DNA of 22,888 nt from JANRKG01 sp033763635 (GTDB lineage Bacteria; Cyanobacteriota; Cyanobacteriia; GCF-001939115). Every line of letters starts with the position of its first letter. Within the stretch, counting starts at the first letter, position 1. Made by a program: the position numbers and the translations under genes. The notes under the pieces are model-generated. The model was not told the origin of the DNA and did not search any database. It worked only from the letters and a program-made list of their open reading frames with translations. The DNA is taken from NCBI GenBank assembly GCA_033763635.1, contig JANRKG010000150.1, positions 1 to 22,888 on the forward strand, in the 5' to 3' direction. Positions 1 through 7,877 of the stretch are shown here, piece after piece.

Positions 1-933
1 CTAGATATTATCCATGCGTACCGCTCGTCGGAGGTGTCTTCCTCTTCGTTGGCTGAACGTTTTGGTGTTAGTACCAGCACCGTAAGCCGCATTCTGAAGT
101 GTAATCTAGCAGAATCGGTGTATGAAGCACTCATCCAGCAAAAGCGGGGTGGTCGTTCTCAACCCAACTGTGTCGTTGAATCGGGTGATCGTGATTCAGT
201 TCTCCCAACGCTTGTGGCTGTAGAGGATGAAACCCCGCCTCCCCAGGCTGTTGCAGCCTCAGAAGGCCCAATTCGAAGGCAGCGCAAACGATCGTCAGTC
301 GTGCAGCCTGAAGTCACGGAACCTGAGCCGATTCGAGAGCCAGCACCTCAGCTTGCCCTTGGCGAAGCGCCTGTTCAGGCAAATGGCAGTGGAGCTTTAG
401 ACGATCGGTATGCTGAGGGGATCAGTGTACTGGAGGAAAAACATCGGGAAGATCTGCTGGGGCCAGAACTGAGCGATCTGGAAGAAGACGAAGATTTGGA
501 TGAGGATGATCTCGATGATCTCGATGATGATCTGGATGATGATGACCTCGATGACGACGGATTAGACGATGATGAAGTCGATTTAATCGAGTTATCCAAC
601 ATTCCGGCCCAGGCTTTTGTGCAAGTATTGCCCTTATCGGAGGCAGCCGTACCCAAGACGTTTTACCTCGTGGTCGATCGGGCAGCAGAGTTAATTACTC
701 GTCCCTTACGAGACTTTGGAGTGTTGGGACAAATTCCAGACACCGAAGTCCAAGAGCGGATTCTCCCCATCTTTGATAACCATCGGGTGGCCCGTCGGTT
801 TTCCCGAAAAACTCAGCGGGTCATCAAAGTTCCAGAAGGAAATCGGATGCTGGAAAAAACAACGACCTATTTGCAAGCAAAAGGCATTACCCGCCTTCTG
901 ATCGATGGTCAGGTTTATTCTTTGTCCGATTGA
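1..933 (+). CDS. Helix-turn-helix protein with long acidic Asp/Leu tract (5' partial)
   Basis: The frame is open from base 1 to the TGA ending at 933, so the start lies outside the window and 310 codons are visible. The first ~33 codons read as a transposase/resolvase-type helix-turn-helix (LAERFGVSTSTVSRILK). A basic patch (RRQRKR) and a Pro/Glu-rich stretch follow, then an almost pure Asp/Glu/Leu tract at bases 475-591, and a C-terminal globular region of about 110 residues (from SNIPAQAF). The HTH resembles those of IS transposases, but no DDE or other transposase catalytic core follows. I infer a stand-alone DNA-binding or DNA-mimic regulator of a cyanobacterial family without a known role. 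The GTG at 34 would cut into the HTH and is unlikely to be the start. Confidence 0.8.
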   Translation, partial: LDIIHAYRSSEVSSSSLAERFGVSTSTVSRILKCNLAESVYEALIQQKRGGRSQPNCVVESGDRDSVLPTLVAVEDETPPPQAVAASEGPIRRQRKRSSVVQPEVTEPEPIREPAPQLALGEAPVQANGSGALDDRYAEGISVLEEKHREDLLGPELSDLEEDEDLDEDDLDDLDDDLDDDDLDDDGLDDDEVDLIELSNIPAQAFVQVLPLSEAAVPKTFYLVVDRAAELITRPLRDFGVLGQIPDTEVQERILPIFDNHRVARRFSRKTQRVIKVPEGNRMLEKTTTYLQAKGITRLLIDGQVYSLSD

Positions 934-959
934 TAAAACTCATTCTTGTGAAGAGATGC

Positions 960-1080
960 CTTAGGAGATTTCTGAAAAACAATCTACCCACTGGTTTCCG
1001 CTTCGCTCAACCAGCACCCGTGCCCTGAGCGGAGTCGAAGGGCAACCCACAGGTAAACTCTTTTCTGGAAATCTCCTTAG
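960..1080. repeat. Inverted-repeat-bounded spacer element (REP/MITE-like)
   Basis: The left edge CTTAGGAGATTTC (960-972) is matched, inverted and imperfectly, by GAAATCTCCTTAG (1068-1080). Between them lies the sequence CTGGTTTCCGCTTCGCT (991-1007), a near copy of which occurs at 9733-9751, and a stretch reading CCCTGAGCGGAGTCGAAGGG (1023-1042). It sits between two convergent genes. I see no coding capacity. It could be a small non-autonomous element or a REP-type repeat. Confidence 0.5.
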
Positions 1081-1120
1081 AGAGAAGTCTCATCAGAAAT
1101 TCTCTCTAAGGCATTTTGGT
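1075..1120 (+). terminator. Hairpin terminator between convergent genes
   Basis: A perfect 12-bp inverted repeat, CCTTAGAGAGAA (1075-1086) with its complement at 1100-1111, has a 13-nt loop and is followed by CATTTTGGTTTT. It would end the HTH gene transcript and may also act on the opposing topoisomerase transcript, although no T-run follows in that direction. Confidence 0.65.
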
Positions 1121-1121
1121 T

Positions 1122-3668
1122 TTATTCTTCCTGCTCAAACAGCACAGGCAGCAGATCGGTGGCAATGGCGATCGTTTCATTCTTGGTAAGGCTTACGAGT
1201 TGTGAGCCTCCATCTTCCTTGGTTTGTACCGGAACCTGATCCTGTAACAGGCGAATGAAGCGGTTATTGCTGGTAAGTAACCCGAGCTCAGCTTCAGGGG
1301 TAACGGGCAGCGCTTTCAGCACAGCATCGCCCTTCACAGTAAAGTGAAATGCCTGGGCACCAATTTCACCTCGATGGGTCAACCGTAAGGATTGAACTGG
1401 AATTTGCTTAGCGTAAGCCTGGCGCGTCATGAGGATCAGGTTTTGGTCAGCCTCTAGAACGACACAACCCACCAGTTCTTCCTGCCGTCGCAGACGAATC
1501 ATCTGGACCCCCTGAGCCGTCCGCCCCATCACGGGTAGTTCCTCTTCATTGATTTCAAACCGCAAGACGCGCCCTCCTGAGGTGGCGAGGACCAGTTGTT
1601 CCCCTTCGTAGGCCAGGAGTGCTGCCATTAATTCATCATCATCTTTTAGTTTCATCGCCACTAACCCCCTCCCCGTCATATTCACGAACTCTTCCAGGGG
1701 GACTCGCTTCATGCGCCCCTGACGGGAGAGCATTACTAGATCCAGATCTTCCAGTTCATCGGGCATTATAAAGCGGGATACAATTGCATCGGGGTTGCCC
1801 TGTACTGATTCTGGTAACAGGCCAACCAGGGGCGCACCCTTCGCAGCCCGTCCACTCCCCGCAGGAATTTCCCCAACCTGGACGGCATAGGCTTTCCCAT
1901 CCCGGGTCAAAACCACTAATTCCTGATCCGTAAACGCAGTTTGGGCCTGACTCACAAAGTCTTGCGTGTCCTCGGCAACGGTCACGCTTTCCCCGCTGTT
2001 ACGGGTGCGCTGTTGACGCTGAAACGTTTTAGTCGAAAGCCTGCGGGCGTAGCCTCGATGGGTCAGTTCCAGTACCACCATTTCCGCTTCTTCTGCCACC
2101 CCCTCCAAGGCACCCTCTGAATCTCCCTCTAAATCCCCCTCGCCTGAGGCAGTGGCCTTCCCGGAAGCACTCGTTACCATCCGAGTTCGACGGGTATCCC
2201 CATATTTTTTCTTGAGGGCACGTAATTCTTTCTTCAGGGCTTTCAGTAACTCATGGCGATCGTCCAACAATCGCCGTAAGTCCGCCATTTGGGCCGTCAG
2301 GTTCTCAAATTCCGTTTGCAAATTCTGCCGTTCCATACCCGTAAGTTGGCGGAGGGGCATACTCAAGATGGCTCCTGCTTGCCGCTCGGTCAGGGCATAG
2401 CGTTCCTGCAAGGTCTGGCGGGCGGTCGTACCATCGGGGGCGTGACGCAAAATTTCAATGATGTCGTCTAAATGGGCTAAAGCGGTCAATAGCCCCTCGA
2501 CTACATGAAGACGGCTTTCTGCCCGTTGAAATTCGTGGGTATGGTGGCGGGTCAGCGTTGCTTCCCGAAAATCTAGAAAATTCTGAAGCAATTGCCGGAG
2601 GGACAACTGACAGGGTTGCCCATCGACCAGGGCCAGCAAAATCGCACCAAAGTTCGCCTGAAGGGCGGTTTGCTTATACAAGAGGTGGAGGATTTTTTGA
2701 GGATTGGCTTCCCGCTTTAGCTCAATCACCACCCGCATGCCGTCTCGATCGCTTTCATCCCGGATGTCTACAATCCCCTCAATCCGCCCCTGGTTGACCA
2801 GATCCGCTACTTTCTCAATCCAGGCGGCTTTATTCACCTGATAAGGAAGTTCTGTGACGATGATAGCTGTCCGTCGCTGACGGCCCCGCCCCGGGCTGAC
2901 CTCCTCGATCTGGGCAATGCCACGCATGGTAACGCTGCCTCGCCCATTGGTGTACATTTCTCGAATCCCCTCCTGCCCAATGATCTCGCCGCCTGTTGGG
3001 AAATCGGGACCGGGAATTAAGTCCAGCAGTTGCTCATCGGACAGAGTGGGGCGATCGATCAAGGCAATTAACCCATCGACCACTTCTGTTAAGTTGTGGG
3101 GAGGAATATTCGTTGCCATCCCCACCGCAATCCCAGAACTGCCATTTAGCAGGAGAAAGGGAAGTTGGGCAGGTAAGACCGTTGGTTCTTGCTGGGAGTT
3201 ATCGAAGTTCCCAATAAAGTTAACCGTTGCTTCGCTAATATTCTCTAACAAACAATCATGGCTGATCCCCGCAAGGCGAGTTTCCGTGTACCGCATTGCC
3301 GCTGGGGGGTCATCGTCGATCGAGCCAAAGTTTCCATGCCCTCCCAATAATGGGTAACGAGTGGAAAAATCCTGCACCATGCGAACCAGGGCATCATAGA
3401 CAGCCTGATCCCCGTGGGGATGGTACTTCCCCAACACATCGCCAACGACACGAGCACATTTACGATAGGGGCGATCGGGGGTCAAACCTAGCTCATGCAT
3501 GGCATACAAAATTCGTCGATGCACAGGCTTGAGACCGTCCCGGACATCCGGGAGGGCACGGCCTACAATCACACTCATGGCATATTCCAGGTAAGACTGT
3601 TGCATCTCTGAGTGGAGCGCGGTTGGGATGATCTGTCCCTTAGGGAGCAGATTTAACTGGTTAGCCAT
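1122..3668 (-). CDS. Type IIA DNA topoisomerase subunit A (GyrA/ParC family)
   Basis: This is the breakage-reunion subunit of a gyrase or topoisomerase IV. It cuts and rejoins the DNA gate segment and works with a GyrB/ParE ATPase. The N-terminal half is canonical: GRALPDVRDGLKPVHRRILYAM, the KYHPHGD helix, and AMRYTETR with the catalytic Tyr at residue 127. Six C-terminal beta-pinwheel blades follow from about residue 530. The chosen ATG at 3668 gives 848 residues and has GAAGGA eight bases upstream; a TTG at 3698 would add ten residues without such support. Where gyrase carries the GyrA box (QRRGGKG) this protein has QQRTRNSGES, and Gln88 replaces the Ser of the quinolone contact. Cyanobacteria usually carry two A-subunit paralogues. 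The lost box suggests this is the ParC-like one, but databases often call both gyrA, so no symbol is given. Confidence 0.95.
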   Translation of the reverse strand: MANQLNLLPKGQIIPTALHSEMQQSYLEYAMSVIVGRALPDVRDGLKPVHRRILYAMHELGLTPDRPYRKCARVVGDVLGKYHPHGDQAVYDALVRMVQDFSTRYPLLGGHGNFGSIDDDPPAAMRYTETRLAGISHDCLLENISEATVNFIGNFDNSQQEPTVLPAQLPFLLLNGSSGIAVGMATNIPPHNLTEVVDGLIALIDRPTLSDEQLLDLIPGPDFPTGGEIIGQEGIREMYTNGRGSVTMRGIAQIEEVSPGRGRQRRTAIIVTELPYQVNKAAWIEKVADLVNQGRIEGIVDIRDESDRDGMRVVIELKREANPQKILHLLYKQTALQANFGAILLALVDGQPCQLSLRQLLQNFLDFREATLTRHHTHEFQRAESRLHVVEGLLTALAHLDDIIEILRHAPDGTTARQTLQERYALTERQAGAILSMPLRQLTGMERQNLQTEFENLTAQMADLRRLLDDRHELLKALKKELRALKKKYGDTRRTRMVTSASGKATASGEGDLEGDSEGALEGVAEEAEMVVLELTHRGYARRLSTKTFQRQQRTRNSGESVTVAEDTQDFVSQAQTAFTDQELVVLTRDGKAYAVQVGEIPAGSGRAAKGAPLVGLLPESVQGNPDAIVSRFIMPDELEDLDLVMLSRQGRMKRVPLEEFVNMTGRGLVAMKLKDDDELMAALLAYEGEQLVLATSGGRVLRFEINEEELPVMGRTAQGVQMIRLRRQEELVGCVVLEADQNLILMTRQAYAKQIPVQSLRLTHRGEIGAQAFHFTVKGDAVLKALPVTPEAELGLLTSNNRFIRLLQDQVPVQTKEDGGSQLVSLTKNETIAIATDLLPVLFEQEE

Positions 3669-3885
3669 GAGTTTGTCCTTCGTTGCACTGTTTACCAAGT
3701 AAAAGGGTCGCTACTTAAAAGTGGGTTATGGATTGTGTTAATTCGGACAATGCCCCTGGATCATTGCCCTGTCACCACAACAGATGGATAGGATAGTAAA
3801 GAAACACTTCTCACAGTACAGCGTTTTCCTGAATGCTGCATGACCAGACCGTTCTGTTATGTAGGGAATCCTGATAAACATTTAC

Positions 3886-3929
3886 CTCTCAAAACATCGC
3901 TTTCAAAAACACCGCTTTCAAAAACACTG
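3886..3929. repeat. 15-bp tandem repeat, about three units
   Basis: Two near-identical units of CTTTCAAAAACACYG (3900-3914 and 3915-3929) are preceded by a diverged 14-bp unit (3886-3899). It lies in the spacer upstream of the response regulator. Confidence 0.85.
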
Positions 3930-4020
3930 TAGTATCAACCCAGAGTATTCATATCGGGAATTCCCCCGGTCCTTTTTGGGTTCCTCTGGCCCATTGACCT
4001 GATCCGATTTCTCTAGAAGT

Positions 4021-4056
4021 CATGGATTGAGGCATGGATTGAGGCATATATTGAGA
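4021..4056. repeat. 12-bp tandem repeat, three units
   Basis: CATGGATTGAGG occurs at 4021-4032 and 4033-4044, followed by the diverged CATATATTGAGA at 4045-4056. Each unit carries a TTGAGR hexamer that resembles a -35 box. Confidence 0.85.
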
Positions 4057-4066
4057 AACGTATACT
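4039..4066 (+). promoter_or_regulatory. Candidate sigma70-type promoter of the response regulator
   Basis: TTGAGG (4039-4044) is separated by 16 bp from TATACT (4061-4066). The -35 hexamer is part of the second 12-bp tandem unit. The predicted start near 4073 would leave a leader of about 160 nt before the ATG at 4233. This is a consensus match only. Confidence 0.4.
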
Positions 4067-4232
4067 TAGAACCAGATATCTTAGGACTATGTACCCAATT
4101 CACGAACCCATTAACAGCAATAATCACCCTGTAGCGAATTAAGTAACGCTTGTGATTTTTGGCATCATCGCCAACTCCATTGGCATCTATGGATTCCACA
4201 GCAAGAGACCAGGAAGTAGCAAGGAAATCATA

Positions 4233-4637
4233 ATGAAAACCGTTCTAATTGTGGAGGATGACCTGATCAACGCCCGTGTTTTCTCTAAAATTTTGACGAA
4301 GCGGGGTGGATTAGAGGTCAGACATACGGAAAATGTGGAAGAAGTGATGCAAATTGCCCAGGCAGGGCAAGCAGACATCATTTTGATGGATGTATCCCTT
4401 TCCCGCAGCATGTACCAGGGTAAAGCTGTAGATGGGATCAAAATTACGCAAATGCTTAAATCAGACCCCCAAACCTCTAAACTTCCCATCATTCTGGTGA
4501 CAGCCCATGCCATGCAGGGCGATCGTGAGAACTTTCTGAAGCAGAGCGGAGCCGATGGCTACATTTCAAAACCCGTTGTCGATCACCAAGAATTTGTCGA
4601 TAAGATCATGTCTCTTCTATCAGCCAGTGAGTCTTAA
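4233..4637 (+). CDS. Single-domain response regulator (CheY/DivK-like)
   Basis: A 134-residue stand-alone receiver domain that accepts phosphate from a histidine kinase or phosphotransfer protein and acts through protein contacts, since no output domain follows. The acidic pocket is Asp9-Asp10, the phospho-acceptor is Asp53 (IILMDVS), the switch Thr is Thr90 (ILVTAHA) and the conserved Lys is Lys113 (ISKPV). The ATG at 4233 is chosen because the receiver fold begins there (MKTVLIVEDD) and AAGGAAA lies eight bases upstream. The in-frame start at 4152 would add 27 residues that fit no receiver. No partner kinase gene lies nearby, so the pathway is unknown. The final Glu-Ser-stop codons belong to a 14-bp tandem duplication. 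Confidence 0.93.
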   Translation: MKTVLIVEDDLINARVFSKILTKRGGLEVRHTENVEEVMQIAQAGQADIILMDVSLSRSMYQGKAVDGIKITQMLKSDPQTSKLPIILVTAHAMQGDRENFLKQSGADGYISKPVVDHQEFVDKIMSLLSASES

Positions 4638-4665
4638 CCCATGAGTCTTAACCCATGAGTCTTAA
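4629..4665. repeat. 14-bp tandem repeat spanning a stop codon
   Basis: GAGTCTTAACCCAT occurs at 4629-4642 and 4643-4656, with nine bases of a third unit at 4657-4665. The first unit contains the last codons and TAA of the response regulator, so the repeat places further TAA triplets downstream. Confidence 0.9.
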
Positions 4666-4770
4666 AAGAAAGTTTAGAGGTCTGACAAATTTTAATCCCT
4701 CAATGTATACGCATGTACTATTCTAGCGCAACGCATGATTTGGAGGCAATTCCAGGGTTGTCTTCCTTTC

Positions 4771-5475
4771 TCAATCTTTAGAAACTGCTTGGCAACCGTG
4801 AATGTACCATCGCCAGGGCAGGTCAACTCCCTGAGTTAAACCAATGCGAGTCGTCTGGACAAAGGCGATCGTTTGGCGATCGACCCTTTCCTGGAACTCA
4901 GGAGCACGATGCTCTAACCAGAGGGGTTGCCCAACCTGGAGGGCGAGGGCGTTTAACTGAAGGTCAATTTTGAGGGCACGGCATAGTTTTCCTGGTCCCG
5001 CAGCGGCTCGATAGGGTTTGGCCTGTTCAGCAGGGGTTAACCAGGGGGGAAGGGTTTGAAGTTGTAATGCCCGAATTAACACAGCACTTGGTTGCCCGTC
5101 TGCATCCGTGACAAAGTTCAGGCAGTGGTACATGCCGTAGATCAAATACACGTAGCTATGTCCCGCTGGCCCAAACATGACGGAGTTTCGGGGAGTGCGA
5201 CGGCGGTAAGCATGACAGGCAGGGTCTCCGGGGGCATAGGCTTCAGTTTCCACGATCGTTCCCCGCAGCGTCAGTCCATCAGACCATTGCCGCACCAAAG
5301 TACATCCCAGTAGGTCCGGAGCCACGATCGGAGAAGGGCGGGATAGCCATTCAGGAGCGATCGGCTCCAATGCAGAGGAGCCAACAGAACTGCGATTAAA
5401 ATCACCTTGAAGAGGGTTTTGCAACAATTGAGGCTCGTGCCAAAATTCAGTAGACTTCTTTTCTAATTCTGACAA
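4771..5475 (-). CDS. Alkyladenine DNA glycosylase (3-methyladenine glycosylase, AAG/MPG family)
   Basis: This base-excision repair enzyme removes alkylated purines (3-methyladenine, hypoxanthine) from DNA. The AAG fold starts at about residue 44 (LSRPSPIVAPDLLG). Key residues are in place: VETEAY with catalytic Glu78 and Tyr80, His88, the TPRN and MFGPAGHSYVYLIYGMYHCLN segments lining the base pocket (Asn120), and Arg135 (VLIRALQ). Length (234) is slightly above the family norm because of about 40 weakly conserved N-terminal residues. The start is uncertain: the frame opens with TTG at 5475 and has no clear Shine-Dalgarno. Other in-frame TTG codons at about residues 17, 18 and 36 are possible, and no ATG is available. 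It diverges from the small membrane-protein gene at 5643. Confidence 0.93.
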   Translation of the reverse strand: MSELEKKSTEFWHEPQLLQNPLQGDFNRSSVGSSALEPIAPEWLSRPSPIVAPDLLGCTLVRQWSDGLTLRGTIVETEAYAPGDPACHAYRRRTPRNSVMFGPAGHSYVYLIYGMYHCLNFVTDADGQPSAVLIRALQLQTLPPWLTPAEQAKPYRAAAGPGKLCRALKIDLQLNALALQVGQPLWLEHRAPEFQERVDRQTIAFVQTTRIGLTQGVDLPWRWYIHGCQAVSKD

Positions 5476-5642
5476 GTTCTGCTGAAAAGCAGGGTGGAAA
5501 AGCTGTTTTGGTGAGCAATTCTGAAAAAGTTTAGTGGAAAATACGAAATTCTGCTCTAACCTTTTATTCTGCTAACATCCCATCTGCCCGCCAGACTTGG
5601 TTCATATTCACCCATTCAATAAAAACGACGGATGTAAAACTA

Positions 5643-5765
5643 ATGGACGTAAAGCTGATTTTACTGGGGTTAACGCCTATCTTTATCCTGTTTTGCCTCT
5701 TCTTTGGCACCCGGAATGGCTTCTATGACACAGACAATTACCATGGGAACGGGTCTGCTCATTAA
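5643..5765 (+). CDS. 40-residue single-pass membrane protein, possibly NDH-1 subunit P (NdhP)
   Basis: A short ATG frame encodes 40 residues. One hydrophobic segment (about residues 5-21, LILLGLTPIFILFCLFF) is followed by a polar tail, GTRNGFYDTDNYHGNGSAH. A single helix with a strongly patterned Tyr/Asp/Asn/His/Gly tail looks like the small bitopic subunits of thylakoid complexes. From memory the tail is like NdhP of the cyanobacterial NDH-1 complex, but I could not compare sequences, so no symbol is assigned. No strong Shine-Dalgarno is visible. It ends 50 bp before the beta-CASP nuclease gene on the same strand, so the two may share a transcript. Confidence 0.65.
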   Translation: MDVKLILLGLTPIFILFCLFFGTRNGFYDTDNYHGNGSAH

Positions 5766-5815
5766 ACCTTCCCAATCAATATAAATAACCGTTTCAGAAG
5801 GCGCGGATTTCGGCA

Positions 5816-7522
5816 GTGGTTGATCTGGAATGTTTACCCTATGCGGTTGGAAACGAGGGTGAAGGGATCTGTGTGCTGGTCCGGATGGGTCCCTATCGCA
5901 TCCTGTTGGACTGCGGGTTAGAAGATATTAGCCCTCTAGTCGCAGATATTGAGCGTGGGTTATCCCTTGATCTAATCCTCTGTAGCCATGCCCATCCTGA
6001 CCACGCTCAGGGGTTACTAGCGCTCCATCAGGCATGTCCCCAGGTGCCGATCTATGCTAGCGAAGCCACGATTCAACTGCTTCCCCTAAACTGGTCAGAG
6101 GTTCCCTCTACCGAGCTTCCTGGCTGTCATGCCCTTCCCTGGCGATCGCCTGTCGAGTTTCGAGATGGGTTGAGTGCAGAACTCTGGCCCGCAGGCCACC
6201 TGCCAGGGGCCGCCGCTTTTTTGCTGACCTATACTCCCCCTGCCAGCCCAGAAGCCTCTCCCCCCCGGTCCTTTACTCTGTTCTACACGGGAGACTTTTT
6301 CCTGTCGAATTCTCGCTTAGTCGAAGGGATGCCCCTGGAAGCACTGCGAGGCTTAAAGCCAGATGTCCTCATCATTGAGGGCACCTACGGTACGGCCCGC
6401 CATCCCCGCCGTCGCCAGCAGGAGAACCAATTAGCAGAACGCATCAGTCAGGCGCTCACAGAACGGCAATCGGTCTTACTTCCTGCTCCTGCGATCGGGT
6501 TGGCTCAGGAACTATTGATGTTACTGCGAAGCCACCATCACTTTACAGGACGCGATGTGGATATTTGGGTCGATGGGGCCGTTGCGACTGCCTGTGATAC
6601 TTACCTGGATCTGCTCCCCCACTTTCCCAGTAATGTTCAAAACTTTGCCCAGCACCAACCCCTCTTTTGGGATGAGCGAGTTCGTCCCAAAGTTCGGCGG
6701 CTCCCCCCTGGAAATTCCTTATCTCAGAACCCGGAAAACTCTGTTTCGGCGATCGTCCTCACGGATGACCAAACGGAACTGAGTTTCTATTGCTCTACCG
6801 ATGATCACTGGCTACTCCTGTTACCCCAACGGCACATCCCCACCGTTCATCAGGAGAAACTCGCTCGATTAGAGGAGAAACTTCAGGAAAAAGCGAGTGT
6901 GGACCCAGATTTTACAACCACTGTAGATGTAGAAACCTACCTGCTGGCGGATCATTGCGATGGCGCAGGCACAACTCAATTTATTCACAACCTGCGGCCC
7001 CAGCATGTGGTGCTGATTCACGGTTCCCCCACCTACCTGATGGATCTCGCAGGTTTGGAGGAACTTCAGAGCCGTTACCATCTCCATACTCCTTCAGCAG
7101 GAACGATCGTCGAGTTGCCCGTGGGAGAAACCTTTCTGCACTCCCCCCTGACCACCGGGAGTTACGAAGGGGAATTGACGGAATCCGCTACCTCCGTCAC
7201 AATTACCTTGCCCGATACGATCATGGCAGACCCCCGCTGGCAAAAGTTCGCGGATACAGGACTGGTGGAAATTCGCTGGCAGGGAGAAGAACTGGTGCTG
7301 CGCGGTCTTTCCCAGTGGGAGATTTTGAACCCTACCACCGATCGTTCTTCGCTATGGAGTGAAGGTATTGGTCCCAGCAAAGCTCATTGTGGTACTTGCG
7401 CTTACTATCGCAGCCAACGATGTTGGAATGAAGCATCCCCTCTGGCAGGGTTTAAAGTTCCGCCAGAGGGGTTTTGCCCAGCCTTTAAAGCACGCAATAA
7501 AGGTGATTTATCTTCTATCTAA
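5816..7522 (+). CDS. Beta-CASP metallo-beta-lactamase nuclease with C-terminal Cys cluster
   Basis: A 568-residue protein with a metallo-beta-lactamase fold carrying a beta-CASP insert, the architecture of RNase J and CPSF73 nucleases. Metal ligands are His58, His60, Asp62 and His63 (HAHPDH), His128 (PAGHLPG) and Asp160 (YTGDF). Beta-CASP motif A is Glu188 (IIEGTYG), motif B His380 (LADHCDG) and motif C His402 (VVLIHGS). The C-terminus ends in four cysteines, Cys525, Cys528, Cys536 and Cys554 (C-x2-C-x7-C-x17-C), which could bind zinc or an Fe-S cluster; the spacing recalls HiPIP-like motifs. RNA or DNA hydrolysis is inferred and the substrate is unknown. The start is GTG at 5816, with a distant AGAAGG; an in-frame TAA at 5786 rules out a much longer form. 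Its stop directly abuts the stop of the opposing gene. Confidence 0.9.
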   Translation: MVDLECLPYAVGNEGEGICVLVRMGPYRILLDCGLEDISPLVADIERGLSLDLILCSHAHPDHAQGLLALHQACPQVPIYASEATIQLLPLNWSEVPSTELPGCHALPWRSPVEFRDGLSAELWPAGHLPGAAAFLLTYTPPASPEASPPRSFTLFYTGDFFLSNSRLVEGMPLEALRGLKPDVLIIEGTYGTARHPRRRQQENQLAERISQALTERQSVLLPAPAIGLAQELLMLLRSHHHFTGRDVDIWVDGAVATACDTYLDLLPHFPSNVQNFAQHQPLFWDERVRPKVRRLPPGNSLSQNPENSVSAIVLTDDQTELSFYCSTDDHWLLLLPQRHIPTVHQEKLARLEEKLQEKASVDPDFTTTVDVETYLLADHCDGAGTTQFIHNLRPQHVVLIHGSPTYLMDLAGLEELQSRYHLHTPSAGTIVELPVGETFLHSPLTTGSYEGELTESATSVTITLPDTIMADPRWQKFADTGLVEIRWQGEELVLRGLSQWEILNPTTDRSSLWSEGIGPSKAHCGTCAYYRSQRCWNEASPLAGFKVPPEGFCPAFKARNKGDLSSI

Positions 7523-7825
7523 TTACCCTTCTTCATGGGTGTTCCGAATTTGTTCCGCTTCCGGGCAATCATCCGAGACGAGAGGTTCTACATGACCACG
7601 GGGAACCGTTGCCAGCTTCTGGGTAACGGCCCCAATACTTTCTAGGCGAACCATTTCTTCCCAGGAACAGACCTCATCATCTTCATCTGTTTCATAGCGC
7701 AGCGTGACCAAATCTCCCTCAATATCTAAAATACGGGCACGTTCGATCCAACGCTGCTGATCCCGCAAGAAGATCCAGACTTCACGACCCTCTGAGCAGA
7801 GTTGGTAGATCTTGCGGTGTAACAT
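7523..7825 (-). CDS. Conserved cyanobacterial protein, DUF6679-type
   Basis: A 100-residue soluble protein whose core (REVWIFLRDQQRWIERARI, then LVTLRYETDEDDEVCSWEEM) I recognise as the cyanobacterial DUF6679 family, for which no function is known to me. The beta-rich, charged core suggests a small RNA-, DNA- or protein-binding barrel, but this is a guess. The ATG at 7825 is chosen because AGGAGGA lies five bases upstream, one of the best ribosome sites in the window; an upstream in-frame start at 7930 adds 35 unlike residues. A hairpin-forming sequence (7878-7922) lies in the predicted leader. Confidence 0.85.
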   Translation of the reverse strand: MLHRKIYQLCSEGREVWIFLRDQQRWIERARILDIEGDLVTLRYETDEDDEVCSWEEMVRLESIGAVTQKLATVPRGHVEPLVSDDCPEAEQIRNTHEEG

Positions 7826-7877
7826 GGTTGCTCCTCCTAAGCACGAAATGATGGAAGTGCTTGATACTTTGTAGCCC

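Larger units (their letters stand above)
3669..4232. other. Divergent intergenic region, 564 bp
   Basis: This spacer lies between the divergent topoisomerase and response regulator genes. I find no convincing small ORF. It holds a 15-bp tandem repeat (3886-3929), a palindrome GGGAATTCCC (3956-3965) inside a wider CCAGAG...CTCTGG pairing (3940-3989), a 12-bp tandem repeat (4021-4056) and a promoter-like pair at 4039-4066. Confidence 0.6.

Noticed and set aside
375..656. Minus-strand 93-residue Ser/Arg-rich ORF
   Set aside because: It is the antisense of the Asp-rich tract (GAT/GAC codons read as Ser/Arg on the other strand) and has no family features.
1..933. First gene as a transposase or IS
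   Set aside because: Only the helix-turn-helix resembles transposases; no catalytic core or terminal inverted repeats are seen.
4152..4232. Upstream start for the response regulator
   Set aside because: The added 27 residues fit no receiver domain, while the ATG at 4233 has a good ribosome site.
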